Assembly (NCBI RefSeq): GCF_000244915.1
Contig: NZ_CM001442.1
Coordinates: 7,142,012 to 7,206,011 of the forward strand
Reading direction: 5' to 3'
Origin: Bradyrhizobium sp. WSM471
Lineage (GTDB): Bacteria > Pseudomonadota > Alphaproteobacteria > Rhizobiales > Xanthobacteraceae
Length of the DNA: 64,000 bases
A program made the position numbers and the translations under genes. Shown piece by piece: positions 25,640 through 39,714 of this stretch. Each line of letters starts with the position of its first letter. Position 1 is the stretch's first letter. The notes beneath the pieces were generated by a model, which saw nothing but the letters and a program-made list of their open reading frames with translations, had not been told where the DNA came from and ran no database searches.

Positions 25640-25748
25640 AGGCCGCTACCAGTGTTTCGGAACCGGAACATCAGGCTGCACACAGACGAAAGCCCGGCCC
25701 GATTGGCGGGCGGGTTACTCAAACAGTCGCTCAATGGAGGACTTGACC
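25640..25748 (+). promoter_or_regulatory. ROSE-like RNA thermometer
   Basis: The leader between the RpoH promoter and the hsp20 ATG ends GTCGCTCAATGGAGGA. A U-C-G-C-U pairing imperfectly with G-G-A-G-G across a short loop is the hallmark of ROSE elements, which melt with heat to free the ribosome-binding site in Bradyrhizobium small heat-shock genes. An upstream GC-rich stem (near 25693-25714) is also present. The fold is inferred by eye. Confidence 0.6.
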
Positions 25749-26210
25749 ATGCGTACCTACGACCTGACCCCCTTCTACCGTTCCACCGTCGGCTTCGACC
25801 GCCTCTTCAACCTGCTTGACCAGGCCGGTTCGGACGGCAGCCCCGGTTATCCCCCCTACAATATCGAGCGCACCGGCGAGAACGACTACCGCATCACCGT
25901 TGCGGTCTCGGGCTTTGCCAAGGATGAGCTCTCCATCGTCGCGAAGGAAAACACGCTGACGATCAAGGGCGAGAAAGTCGCCAACGAGAACTCGAAGGCC
26001 GAAGTGCTGTACCGCGGCATCGCCGCGCGTGCCTTCGAGCGCGCCTTCCAGCTTGCCGACTTCGTGCAAGTGAAGAACGCCTCGCTCGAGAACGGGCTGC
26101 TTCACGTTGACCTCGTCCGTGAGATTCCCGAAGCGAAGAAGCCCCGCCAGATCGCGATCAACACCGGCGCGCAGGGCGCACAGGTGATCGAGAACTCGGT
26201 AGCGGCGTAA
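25749..26210 (+). CDS. small heat-shock protein, Hsp20 family
   Basis: ATP-independent holdase chaperone of 153 residues. The alpha-crystallin domain (about 35-135) shows Y-N-I-E-R-T-G-E-N-D-Y-R-I-T-V-A-V-S-G-F and the late A-S-L-E-N-G-L-L-H-V-D-L (family motif x-x-x-G-L-L). The N-terminus M-R-T-Y-D-L-T-P-F-Y-R-S-T-V-G-F-D-R matches class A Bradyrhizobium and E. coli Ibp-type proteins. GGAGG (25736-25740) supports ATG 25749. Heat control by RpoH plus a ROSE-like leader is indicated, and a strong terminator follows. Confidence 0.94.
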   Translation: MRTYDLTPFYRSTVGFDRLFNLLDQAGSDGSPGYPPYNIERTGENDYRITVAVSGFAKDELSIVAKENTLTIKGEKVANENSKAEVLYRGIAARAFERAFQLADFVQVKNASLENGLLHVDLVREIPEAKKPRQIAINTGAQGAQVIENSVAA

Positions 26211-26240
26211 ATCACGTCGGCCACTTCCAGGTTGCGAAAA

Positions 26241-26267
26241 CGCCCCGGTGCCCCGGGGCGTTTTTTT
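26241..26267 (+). terminator. rho-independent terminator of hsp20
   Basis: CGCCCCGG and CCGGGGCG arms with a short loop, followed by seven T residues. Confidence 0.9.
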
Positions 26268-26483
26268 GTTTGGCTGATCAATCGTGCGCGGAAGAAATAC
26301 CGGACGACGGATCTGCCATACCTTGCCAGAGAGGATGGTCTCGGCCGTCGCCGGGACGTCACCGATTTCTGAACGGCCCTGCTGGACTGTTGCGCCGCAT
26401 CACACAGCGGTGAATTGGCGTAACGCCGTCGGCCCGTGCGTCGTCCTTTGGCTATCGAACCCAAAACAAGACGGAGAACGATC

Positions 26484-27245
26484 ATGACTTTCTGGCGCAG
26501 CTTTTTCGTCGCCGCGAGCCTGTTGGCGGCCCCTCTCAGCCTCGCTCACGCGCAGACCGTAAAGGCCAAGAACGTTGTGCTGGTGCACGGCGCCTGGGCC
26601 GACGGCTCAAGCTGGTCGGAGGTGATCCCGATTCTCCAGGCCGCAGGGCTCAACGTAACCGCCGTGCAGAATCCGCTGTCGTCGCTTGCGGACTCCGTCG
26701 AAGCCACCAAGCGCGTGCTGGCCGAACAGGACGGTCCGACCGTGCTGGTCGCGCATTCCTGGGGCGGCACCGTGATCAGCCAGGTCGGCACCGACCCGAA
26801 GGTCAGCGCCCTTGTCTATGTCGCCGCACGTGCGCCCGATGCCAACGAGGATTTTGTCGCGCTGTCGAAGCAATTCCCGGCGGGACCGGCACGCGCCGGC
26901 GTCGTCGAGCGCGACGGTTACACAAAACTCTCGGAAGACGCCTTCCTGAAGTACTTCGCCAATGGCGTGAAGCCGGAGCAGGCCAAGGAGCTCTACGCCG
27001 TGCAATGGCCGACTGCCGCCTCGATCTTCGCCGGTCGCACCACCGAGGCGGCATGGCATTCCAAGCCGAGCTGGTACGCGGTGTCGAAGAACGACTACAC
27101 CATCAATCCCGATCTCGAACGCTTCCTCGCCAAGCGCATGAACGCAACCACGATCGAGATCGACGCCGGACACCTCTCGCTGGTGTCACACCGGAAAGAG
27201 GTGGCGAATTTGATCCTGGAAGCGGCGGGGTATGGACGGAGCTGA
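26484..27245 (+). CDS. secreted alpha/beta hydrolase
   Basis: Periplasmic hydrolase of 253 residues with a signal peptide (cleavage near A-H-A-Q, residue 23). The oxyanion motif V-L-V-H-G-A-W-A-D-G-S-S-W, the nucleophile elbow A-H-S-W-G-G and the late His in D-A-G-H-L-S-L-V-S-H are all present. It belongs to the EstC/pyrethroid-hydrolase-like group, whose members act on diverse small esters. GGAGAA (26473-26478) supports ATG 26484. It is monocistronic, with its own terminator. Confidence 0.87.
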   Translation: MTFWRSFFVAASLLAAPLSLAHAQTVKAKNVVLVHGAWADGSSWSEVIPILQAAGLNVTAVQNPLSSLADSVEATKRVLAEQDGPTVLVAHSWGGTVISQVGTDPKVSALVYVAARAPDANEDFVALSKQFPAGPARAGVVERDGYTKLSEDAFLKYFANGVKPEQAKELYAVQWPTAASIFAGRTTEAAWHSKPSWYAVSKNDYTINPDLERFLAKRMNATTIEIDAGHLSLVSHRKEVANLILEAAGYGRS

Positions 27246-27265
27246 GCGGCGCTTGTCATGATGCA

Positions 27266-27300
27266 AAGGCGCCTGAATGCTCAGGCGCCTTCTATTTTAT
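27266..27300 (+). terminator. rho-independent terminator
   Basis: Perfect 11-bp stem AAGGCGCCTGA/TCAGGCGCCTT (27266-27276 with 27281-27291) followed by a T-rich stretch, 20 bp after the hydrolase stop. Confidence 0.8.
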
Positions 27301-27322
27301 TTGCGCTAACTCTCTCCTCAAC

Positions 27323-27446
27323 GTCGTCCTGGCGAAGGCCAGGACCCATTACCCCAGGAAGGAGTTTGGCGAAGACTCGTCCGGTACTCGCACCTCAATC
27401 GCTCGACAGACCTCGCGGTATGGGTCCTGGCCTTCGCCAGGACGAC
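27323..27446. repeat. palindromic intergenic repeat, family B (intact copy)
   Basis: A 124-bp element bounded by GTCGTCCTGGCGAAGGCCAG and its inverted copy, with an inner region containing TTTGGCGAAGACTCGTCC. A second copy, in reverse orientation and split by the insertion sequence, lies at 35086-35190 and 36571-36593. Confidence 0.85.
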
Positions 27447-27470
27447 ACCGTTGGTGTGACACGCAGCGTC

Positions 27471-28220
27471 CTAATCCAGCCCCTGCGCTGCCGGCATGTC
27501 CTGTGTCGGCAGGATCGTTGGAGCAGGTTTGGCCAGACCGACGGTTGGAGCAATGACTTGCGGCGCGGCCTCGGCGGGCTTTGCCGGCACCGCCGCCACG
27601 GTCTGCGTTGCAGGTTGAGCCTGCGGCCTCGCAGGTTCGGCTGGCTTGGCGGCGGCGACTGGCGCCGCGCCACGCGCCGGAGCGGCCTTCGGCAGCGGCA
27701 CGGAGCGGCTGGCGACATGCGGGATCGGGGCCGGTGGGCGGGGCGGACCGCTGCGGACCATCGTCGGCGGCGGCAGCGCGCTCTGCGAGCGGTAAGGCGC
27801 AACCGCTGGCTGCTCGTAGCCCGGCGCCATGCCGTAGGCGTCGGCAGCCGGCATGAAGCGCAAAATCCGTCCGTCGCGGGCATCGATCACCAGCCGGCCG
27901 TCCTCGCCGCGGCGATCGATCGCCGCGATGGTGTAGACGCTGCCGCGCAGGGTCGGGACGCCGAGCGGCGAGAAGCCATTTTCGCGCAGCACGGCGTAGA
28001 CCTCGGTCGGCGGCAGCAGCACCGGAGCCGGCCCGCGTTCCTCGTAGCCATAGCCGTAGCCATAGCGCGGCGGCGGGGGCGGCGCGGCCTCCGGCGGCGC
28101 ATAGGGGCCGTCGAAATCCGAGACCGCGATCATCGCCCCTCGCGCTGGAACCTGGGCTTGAGCCGTGGTCGCGGCCAGCGCCAGCGTGGCGGCGGCCACA
28201 CATCCTGTGAAAAACTTCAT
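27471..28220 (-). CDS. secreted Ala/Pro-rich hypothetical protein
   Basis: Protein of 249 residues with a signal peptide (ending A-Q-A-Q). A Pro/Tyr/Gly-rich segment follows (P-P-P-P-P-R-Y-G-Y-G-Y-G-Y). A small folded region (about 75-125: E-V-Y-A-V-L-R-E-N-G-F-S-P-L-G, then G-R-L-V-I-D-A-R-D-G-R-I-L) resembles a PepSY-like unit. The tail is long and Ala/Pro-rich. Probably periplasmic or envelope-associated; function unknown. Confidence 0.75.
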   Translation of the reverse strand: MKFFTGCVAAATLALAATTAQAQVPARGAMIAVSDFDGPYAPPEAAPPPPPRYGYGYGYEERGPAPVLLPPTEVYAVLRENGFSPLGVPTLRGSVYTIAAIDRRGEDGRLVIDARDGRILRFMPAADAYGMAPGYEQPAVAPYRSQSALPPPTMVRSGPPRPPAPIPHVASRSVPLPKAAPARGAAPVAAAKPAEPARPQAQPATQTVAAVPAKPAEAAPQVIAPTVGLAKPAPTILPTQDMPAAQGLD

Positions 28221-28712
28221 GGTCGAGACGCTCCTGTCAGGCCCCCGGATGGATCGCGCTCTTTTGCTTCTTGCGGCGAGGCACGGCTTCCGAAGGGTTG
28301 ATCCGAAGCTTCATTGGGGATTCCGGCGTCGGCGGGGCCGGATCAGGGCGCGTTTGCTTCAAAACCGGGGCTGCGCAACTTTTGGAAAGCGATTGATTGA
28401 TCCATGGGGAATCGGGACTTGCGCGCGCTTGTGTGATAGACAAAAATTTGGCAAGGTGATGGTTAGGACAGGAAGACTGTCTCAATTTTGCTTGCGGTTC
28501 CGGCATAGGGATTGCAACGAAAGACGGTGCTTTCGAGCGCCAAGAAGGCAACAGGCAAAGCCGTTCTCGGGGACGAAGAACGCCTTGGCCTGAATTTAAG
28601 AAAATGCGGCTCGCGAGCGGACGAGCGGTGACCCAGAAGCGGGTGCCGCGGGACGCCCAAGGTGCGCCGAAGATGGCGGTGAGGCAGCTTGCCGCATGGA
28701 GAGGACGAGGAC
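28221..28712. other. non-coding region upstream of gltB
   Basis: About 490 bp without a supportable gene. Parts are A/T-richer (near 28430-28500), consistent with the promoter and leader of the glutamate synthase genes. No recognised operator or riboswitch is seen. Confidence 0.5.
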
Positions 28713-33446
<4,734 letters not shown>

Positions 33447-33458
33447 GACATCAGCACC

Positions 33459-33545
33459 CGTCATTGCGAGCGCAGCGAAGCAATCCAGACTTTCTACTCG
33501 GAAGCAGACTGGATTGCTTCGTCGCAAGAGCTCCTCGCAATGACG
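33459..33545. repeat. palindromic repeat, family C (copy 1)
   Basis: An 87-bp element CGTCATTGCGAGCGCAGCGA...TTGCTTCGTCGCAAGAGCTC...GCAATGACG with inverted CAATCCAG / CTGGATTG arms. The second copy is at 39623-39709. It lies between gltB and gltD and would form a hairpin in their joint transcript. Confidence 0.85.
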
Positions 33546-33589
33546 GTGAGGAAACAACAAATGATTAGACGGCAGGGACTTCGGGTTTA

Positions 33590-35041
<1,452 letters not shown>

Positions 35042-35085
35042 ATTGGCGCGAGCCGCCGCGGCTTAAGGCAGACAAACAATCCGCT

Positions 35086-35190
35086 GTCGTCCTGGCGAAA
35101 GCCAGGACCCATACCGCGTGATCCCTCGATCGTTGACCGGTCGCAATACCAAGCGACGAGTCTTCGCCAAACTACTCCCTGGGGTGATGG
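35086..35190. repeat. family B repeat, left part, interrupted by the insertion sequence
   Basis: Reverse-oriented copy of the 27323-27446 element, from GTCGTCCTGGCGAAAGCCAG to CTCCCTGGGGTGATGG at 35190. The missing end, GTCCTGGCTTTCGCCAGGAC..., resumes at 36571. Joining the two parts gives a complete element. Confidence 0.85.
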
Positions 35191-35260
35191 TGTGGACGGC
35201 CCCCTACGGCATCAGTGTGCCAGAATGAGGTTGTCAGAAACTCATTCACAGGAGCCGTCC

Positions 35261-36311
35261 GTGAGCCAGATTATCCGCATTGGGATGGATACGTCGAAGT
35301 ATATCTTTCAACTGCATGGGGTGGATGCCTCGGAGCAGGTCGTGCTGCGCAAACGGCTTGGCCGCAAGGGGATGCTGGAGTTCTTTGCCAAGCTGCCGCC
35401 GACGGTGGTGGTGATCGAGGCGTGTGGGGCGGCTCACGTCCTGGCGCGAGAGCTAGGTAAGCTGGGACACACAGCCAAGCTGATCGCTCCGCAGCTGGTG
35501 AAACCCTACGTGGCGCGCAACAAGAACGATGGGCGCGATGCAGAGGGGCTGTGCGAGGCGGCGAGCCGGCCGCGGATGCGCTATGTGCCGGTGAAAACCG
35601 CCGAGCAACAGGCCGCGCTGATGCTGCTGGGCATCCGCGAACAACTGGTCGTGCGACGCACTCAACTTTCCAACATGATCCGCGGCTATGCGGCGGAGTT
35701 CGGTCTGATCGAGGCCAAGGGGCTGGACAAGCTGGTCTCGTTCCTGGCCGCAATCGAGCACGATGAAAGGGTGCCGACGCTGGCCCGCGAACTGTTTGCG
35801 ACGCTTGCCCGCCAATATGATCAGGTGCAGGTCGAGCTGAAGGCAGTGGAGGCGAAGCTTCTCGCCTGGCACCGTGCCAATGCCTTGAGCCGTCGTTTGG
35901 CTCAGATCCCGGGGATCGGTCCGGTCACCGCCGCAGCACTGGTGATGAAGGCACCCGATCCTCACGCCTTCCGCTCGGGACGGCTGTTTGCCGCCTGGCT
36001 CGGCCTGACCCCCAAAGGACCATTCCACCGCGGGAAAGACCAGGCTCGGCAAGATAACCCGTGCAGGCGATGAGACCTTGCGTCAGCTGCTGGTGCTTGG
36101 GGCAACTTCGGTGGTCAAGATCGCCAAATCGAAAGCTCGTGGGCCGAGCTGGCTGATCGAGCTTTTGAAGCGCAAAACACCGAAGCTGGCGGCGGTGGCG
36201 CTGGCCAACAAGATGGCCCGCATCGCCTGGAAGCTGATGACGACGGGAGAGCAATACGATCGCGCGCGGCTAGGGGCGCAAAACGAGGCCCAAACGGCCG
36301 CTGCCGTGTGA
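35261..36311 (+). pseudogene. IS110-family DEDD transposase, frameshifted
   Basis: GTG 35261 follows AGGAG (35250-35254). The first frame encodes the RuvC-like DEDD domain (I-G-M-D-T-S-K-Y, V-V-V-I-E-A-C-G-A-A-H, K-N-D-G-R-D-A-E) and the start of the C-terminal transposase_20 domain (I-P-G-I-G-P-V-T-A-A). After L-T-P-K near 36014-36018 one extra base (AAAGG where AAAG is expected) shifts it to a stop at about 36072. The +1-corrected frame continues D-H-S-T-A-G-K-T-R-L-G-K-I and L-R-Q-L-L-V-L-G-A-T to 36311. The copy is therefore probably non-functional unless the extra base is a sequencing error. Confidence 0.88.
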
Positions 36312-36570
36312 TCGAAAGATTCGGCCGACCGGCGGGTTAGCCCCACCGGCCGAACCGGAGCTGCAAGAGCAGAGGAGATGGTGCGATCGATCGTTCGAGA
36401 TGCGAGCAAATCCGTAGGACCCATTGGCCGAATAAGGTCGCATGGGTGATTGGAACTCGTGTCGCGAAAACCATCTTGGCCAGCGGTCCGACAAAGCCGC
36501 ATCAACAGGCCGGACATATGGATGCAAGCGATCCGATCAAACCTCACTAAGCTCTTGTGCCACGGGGGCC
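36312..36570 (+). ncRNA. candidate bridge RNA/seekRNA of the insertion sequence
   Basis: The long non-coding right end begins with a strong hairpin (TTCGGCCG 36320-36327 with CGGCCGAA 36347-36354). A stem GCGAG (36402-36406)/CTCGT (36456-36460) then encloses an internal loop. One side holds AGGACCCAT (36416-36424), complementary to the target junction ATGG|GTCCT. The other side holds GGGTGAT (36444-36450), identical to the left flank 35182-35188. A further ACAGGCC (36505-36511) is complementary to the joined element ends GGCC|TGT. This is the arrangement expected for target- and donor-binding guides of IS110-family RNAs. The exact ends are unknown. Confidence 0.6.
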
Positions 36571-36593
36571 GTCCTGGCTTTCGCCAGGACGAC
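36571..36593. repeat. family B repeat, right part beyond the insertion
   Basis: GTCCTGGCTTTCGCCAGGAC plus GAC completes the repeat whose left part ends at 35190. Confidence 0.85.
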
Positions 36594-36639
36594 ACCTGAG
36601 GTTTGGCTACATTAGCCAGGAGCCTAAGGTCAGGCCTCC

Positions 36640-38406
36640 CTAATTCTGCAGCCTCACACCGACCATCACCACCGTCCCCTGCGAGCTTGAGCCCGGCTGG
36701 TTCGAATCCAGGATGTCGTGGCGGAGCGTGCCCTTGATCCAGATGTTGCGGTTGAGCTTGTAGATCAGATTGCCTTCAAGCGAGTAGGTCTTGTCGTTGC
36801 GGTTCTGGCCCTGATAGTCGTAGGTGCCGTAGGTGAATTTGCCGACGGCCGTGAGCCAGCGGCGGAAGTCGTGATCGACTTCGATCCCGTAGGTGTGCAC
36901 CAGCACGCCGGAGGAGCCGGGGACGGTGGTCTCGGCGATCTGCGTGTCGGTGGCGAATTTCACAGTGGTGAGGCCGCTTGCACTCCAGATCAGCGAGCCC
37001 GAGGTGAGGAAGCCCGCGAGCTGGCTCAGGCGCGGGTCGACATAGTTGCGCGCGGAATAGCCGACCGAGACCTCGCCGATGAGAATGCGCGAGAACTCGA
37101 AGGACGTGCCGACCTTGGCGTAGCCGCCGTTCGAATCGCGGAAATAGCCGTTGCGGTCGGCGGCCCGGTCGTGGACGCGGGTGTCGCCCTGGATCTCGAC
37201 GAACGGCTTCAGGCCCGGCTTCAACTCGTAGGAGAAGCGCCCCACGCCGCCATACTGGTTGAAGTCGCGATCGTCGTTGCTGAAGATCGATCCGTCGGTC
37301 AGCTTTGAGTTGGTGTAGGCAGTGCGGTCCACGGTGGCCCCGGCCGCGACCTGGAAGCGGTTGAAGGTCTGGTCGAAGCCGACTGTCGTGCCATAGGCGG
37401 CGTAAACAGGATATTTTTGCAGGCCGGCCTGCACGTTCGGGCTGCCGGGATTGTCGGTGGCGAGCCGCAGGCGCAGCTGCGTGGTCAGCTTGAGATCGCG
37501 ATTGACGTCGATGCGGCCGTCGATGTGGCCGTTGAAGTCGGGGCGGTCGACCTCGACCGGCGAGGGCGAGGCAAAGCCGTCGATCGTCGCGGGCATGTTG
37601 TTGGTGTAGCCCGAGAACGAGCCGCGCAGATCCGCGACCAGCGCGTGGCGCTCCCAATCGGACGCCACGAGGAGATCGGGCGCGACCACATAAACCGGCG
37701 AGCCGACCGGCTTGTTTAGGCGCGCCGGGTTGGTGTCGTAGCCGGTGGAGAGCTCGAGCCCGCCCTTGATCAGGAAGCTGCCAGCATAATCGCCGACCGC
37801 GCCGAACGCATCGTCGTCGAGCTTGAGGCGGCGGCGCAGCGGCTGGCCGGGCACGTTGCCGGCCATCGCCGGCGGCACCGGTGTCTTGTGCGCAGTCTCG
37901 GACGGCGGCGGCGCGATGCGCGGCGGGCCGAGCGTTCGCTCAGGCGTCGCAGGCGGTACCGGCGAGCCGGGACCGGCAGGGCGCTTCGGCTTCGGCTGAC
38001 CCGGATAGAGCTTCGGCTGCTGCCGCTTGCGGTTGAGCGAATCGTAGCCGGAGCTGCTCGCGCCGTTGGCGGCAGGCAGGCCATAGGTCGGGACCTGGCC
38101 GGTCGGGTTCTGGTTGGTCGGGTTTTGGCCGGGGCGCGCCGGCGTCTGCTGGCGCTTGCGCAAATCGGCGTTGGGATCGGGCAGCGCCGGCAGCGCATCC
38201 GACGGCGCCTGCGGCACGCCCGCGGTGCGGCGCGTCGGCAGCGTGTCGGGCGAGGCGAAGCCACCGCGGTTGGGACTGAACAGGTCGGGGGTGAGGCTCT
38301 GGGCGGCCACGGGGGCGCTTCCGAGGACCGTCAGCGCAAGGCACGGCAAAGCCGCGCGCAGGAAATGCGCGCGTTTGCTCCGGCTCGTGCCTGGAGACGA
38401 CCCCAC
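36640..38406 (-). CDS. outer-membrane beta-barrel protein
   Basis: Protein of 588 residues with a signal peptide (ending P-V-A-A-Q-S, near residue 36). A long Pro-rich, basic linker (about 50-190) precedes a C-terminal barrel (about 200-588) of alternating amphipathic strands, for example Y-K-L-N-R-N-I-W-I-K-G-T-L-R-H-D, ending V-V-M-V-G-V-R-L-Q-N. This matches the BBP2/outer-membrane-beta-barrel family found across Rhizobiales; the transported ligand is unknown. It is divergent from kdsD. Confidence 0.83.
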   Translation of the reverse strand: MGSSPGTSRSKRAHFLRAALPCLALTVLGSAPVAAQSLTPDLFSPNRGGFASPDTLPTRRTAGVPQAPSDALPALPDPNADLRKRQQTPARPGQNPTNQNPTGQVPTYGLPAANGASSSGYDSLNRKRQQPKLYPGQPKPKRPAGPGSPVPPATPERTLGPPRIAPPPSETAHKTPVPPAMAGNVPGQPLRRRLKLDDDAFGAVGDYAGSFLIKGGLELSTGYDTNPARLNKPVGSPVYVVAPDLLVASDWERHALVADLRGSFSGYTNNMPATIDGFASPSPVEVDRPDFNGHIDGRIDVNRDLKLTTQLRLRLATDNPGSPNVQAGLQKYPVYAAYGTTVGFDQTFNRFQVAAGATVDRTAYTNSKLTDGSIFSNDDRDFNQYGGVGRFSYELKPGLKPFVEIQGDTRVHDRAADRNGYFRDSNGGYAKVGTSFEFSRILIGEVSVGYSARNYVDPRLSQLAGFLTSGSLIWSASGLTTVKFATDTQIAETTVPGSSGVLVHTYGIEVDHDFRRWLTAVGKFTYGTYDYQGQNRNDKTYSLEGNLIYKLNRNIWIKGTLRHDILDSNQPGSSSQGTVVMVGVRLQN

Positions 38407-38597
38407 GATGGAAGAACTCCAACGAAATCAAACACTTTCGCGATCGTCCCCACCGATCGGCGGGAACCATCGTTAATGGAGTTAAAACAATTATGGTTAA
38501 CGACCGGTTGAGGGTCGGGGCGCCCTCGTCGCCTCGAAGGCCGTGGCGTGCTAAGCAGGCGCCAACGGGCGAACGCCCCTCCTCCCTGGACCAGAAC

Positions 38598-39605
38598 ATG
38601 CCGAGTTCGAAACCGCTGATGACCCAATCATCCGGCCCCATTCCCGACAGCGTCGAATCCGCACTCCGCACGCTGGAAACGGAGAGTGGCGGTATCAACG
38701 CGCTCGCCGCCGCCCTGCGCGGCTCGCTTGGCGCCAGCTTCGCCCAGGCGGTCGATCTGATCCGCAACGCGAAGGGCCGCGTCATCGTCACAGGGCTCGG
38801 CAAGTCGGGCCATATGGGTCGCAAGATCGCGGCAACGCTGGCCTCCACCGGCACGCCCGCCTTCTTCGTCCACACCGCCGAAGCCGCCCATGGCGACCTC
38901 GGCATGATCACCACCGACGACGTCATCATGGCGCTGTCCTGGTCCGGCGAGCAGCCGGAGATGAAGACTCTCGTGAACTATTCCGCGCGGTTCGCGATCC
39001 CGATGATCGCGGTGACGTCGAACGCGGCGTCCTCGCTGGGACAAGCGGCCGACATCGTCCTCGAGCTGCCGAAGGCGCGCGAGGCCTGCCCGCACAATTT
39101 GGCGCCGACCACCTCGACCCTGATGCAGGCCGCGATCGGCGATGCGCTCGCGATCGCGCTGCTCGAAGGCCGCGGCTTCACCGCGCTGGAGTTCGCGCAC
39201 TTCCACCCCGGCGGCAAGCTCGGCGCAATGCTGAAATTCGTCCGCGACTACATGCGCACCGGCGCGGAGATCCCCCTCAAGCCGCTCGGCACCAAGATGT
39301 CGGACGCGGTGATGGAGATGTCGGCCAAGGGCCTCGGCTGCGTCTGCATCGTCAACGATGCGGCCGAGGCTGTCGGCATCATCACCGACGGCGATTTGCG
39401 CCGCCACATGCGGCCGGACCTGCTGACGGCGTCGGTCGACGACATCATGACCAGGCAGCCGAAGACCGTGCCGCCCTCGATGCTCGCCACCGAGATGATC
39501 GAGGTGCTGAACACCCGCAAGATCACGACGCTGGTCGTGACCGAGGCGGACAAGGTGGTGGGCATCGTGCACCTGCACGATCTGCTGCGGGCGGGCGTGG
39601 CTTAA
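38598..39605 (+). CDS. kdsD: arabinose-5-phosphate isomerase, KdsD/KpsF family
   Basis: Enzyme of about 335 residues that interconverts ribulose-5-phosphate and arabinose-5-phosphate, the first step of Kdo synthesis for lipopolysaccharide. The SIS domain (about 30-175) has V-T-G-L-G-K-S-G-H-M-G-R-K-I-A-A-T-L-A-S-T-G and S-W-S-G-E-Q-P-E. Two CBS domains form the C-terminal half (G-I-I-T-D-G-D-L-R-R-H and V-G-I-V-H-L-H-D-L-L). Other Kdo genes are not adjacent. The start could be 38598 or 38619. Confidence 0.93.
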   Translation: MPSSKPLMTQSSGPIPDSVESALRTLETESGGINALAAALRGSLGASFAQAVDLIRNAKGRVIVTGLGKSGHMGRKIAATLASTGTPAFFVHTAEAAHGDLGMITTDDVIMALSWSGEQPEMKTLVNYSARFAIPMIAVTSNAASSLGQAADIVLELPKAREACPHNLAPTTSTLMQAAIGDALAIALLEGRGFTALEFAHFHPGGKLGAMLKFVRDYMRTGAEIPLKPLGTKMSDAVMEMSAKGLGCVCIVNDAAEAVGIITDGDLRRHMRPDLLTASVDDIMTRQPKTVPPSMLATEMIEVLNTRKITTLVVTEADKVVGIVHLHDLLRAGVA

Positions 39606-39622
39606 GACACGCTCTCTCCGCT

Positions 39623-39709
39623 CGTCATTGCGAGCGCAGCGAAGCAATCCAGACTGTCACCGCGGAGACAGCCTGGATTGCTTCGTCGCAAGAGCTCCTC
39701 GCAATGACG
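39623..39709. repeat. palindromic repeat, family C (copy 2)
   Basis: Same length and ends as 33459-33545; the two copies differ mainly in the central loop (GTCACCGCGGAGACAG here). Confidence 0.85.
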
Positions 39710-39714
39710 TGTGG

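Larger units (their letters stand above)
35191..36570 (+). mobile_element. IS110-family (IS1111-like) insertion sequence, about 1380 bp
   Basis: The boundaries follow from reconstructing the interrupted family B repeat: left flank ...GGGGTGATGG (35190), right flank GTCCTGGCTT... (36571). No target duplication is visible. Short subterminal inverted repeats, GGCCCCC with a nearby GGCA, occur seven bases in from the left end (35198) and at the right end. It carries one DEDD-type transposase gene with a frameshift. The short left non-coding end (70 bp) and long right end (about 260 bp) are typical of the IS1111 branch, where the guide RNA is downstream of the transposase. Confidence 0.88.

Noticed and set aside
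38473..38512. TTAA repeats resembling a CtrA site between the barrel gene and kdsD
   Set aside because: The spacings are 5 and 11 rather than the required 7 bases, and the area is simply A/T-rich promoter DNA.
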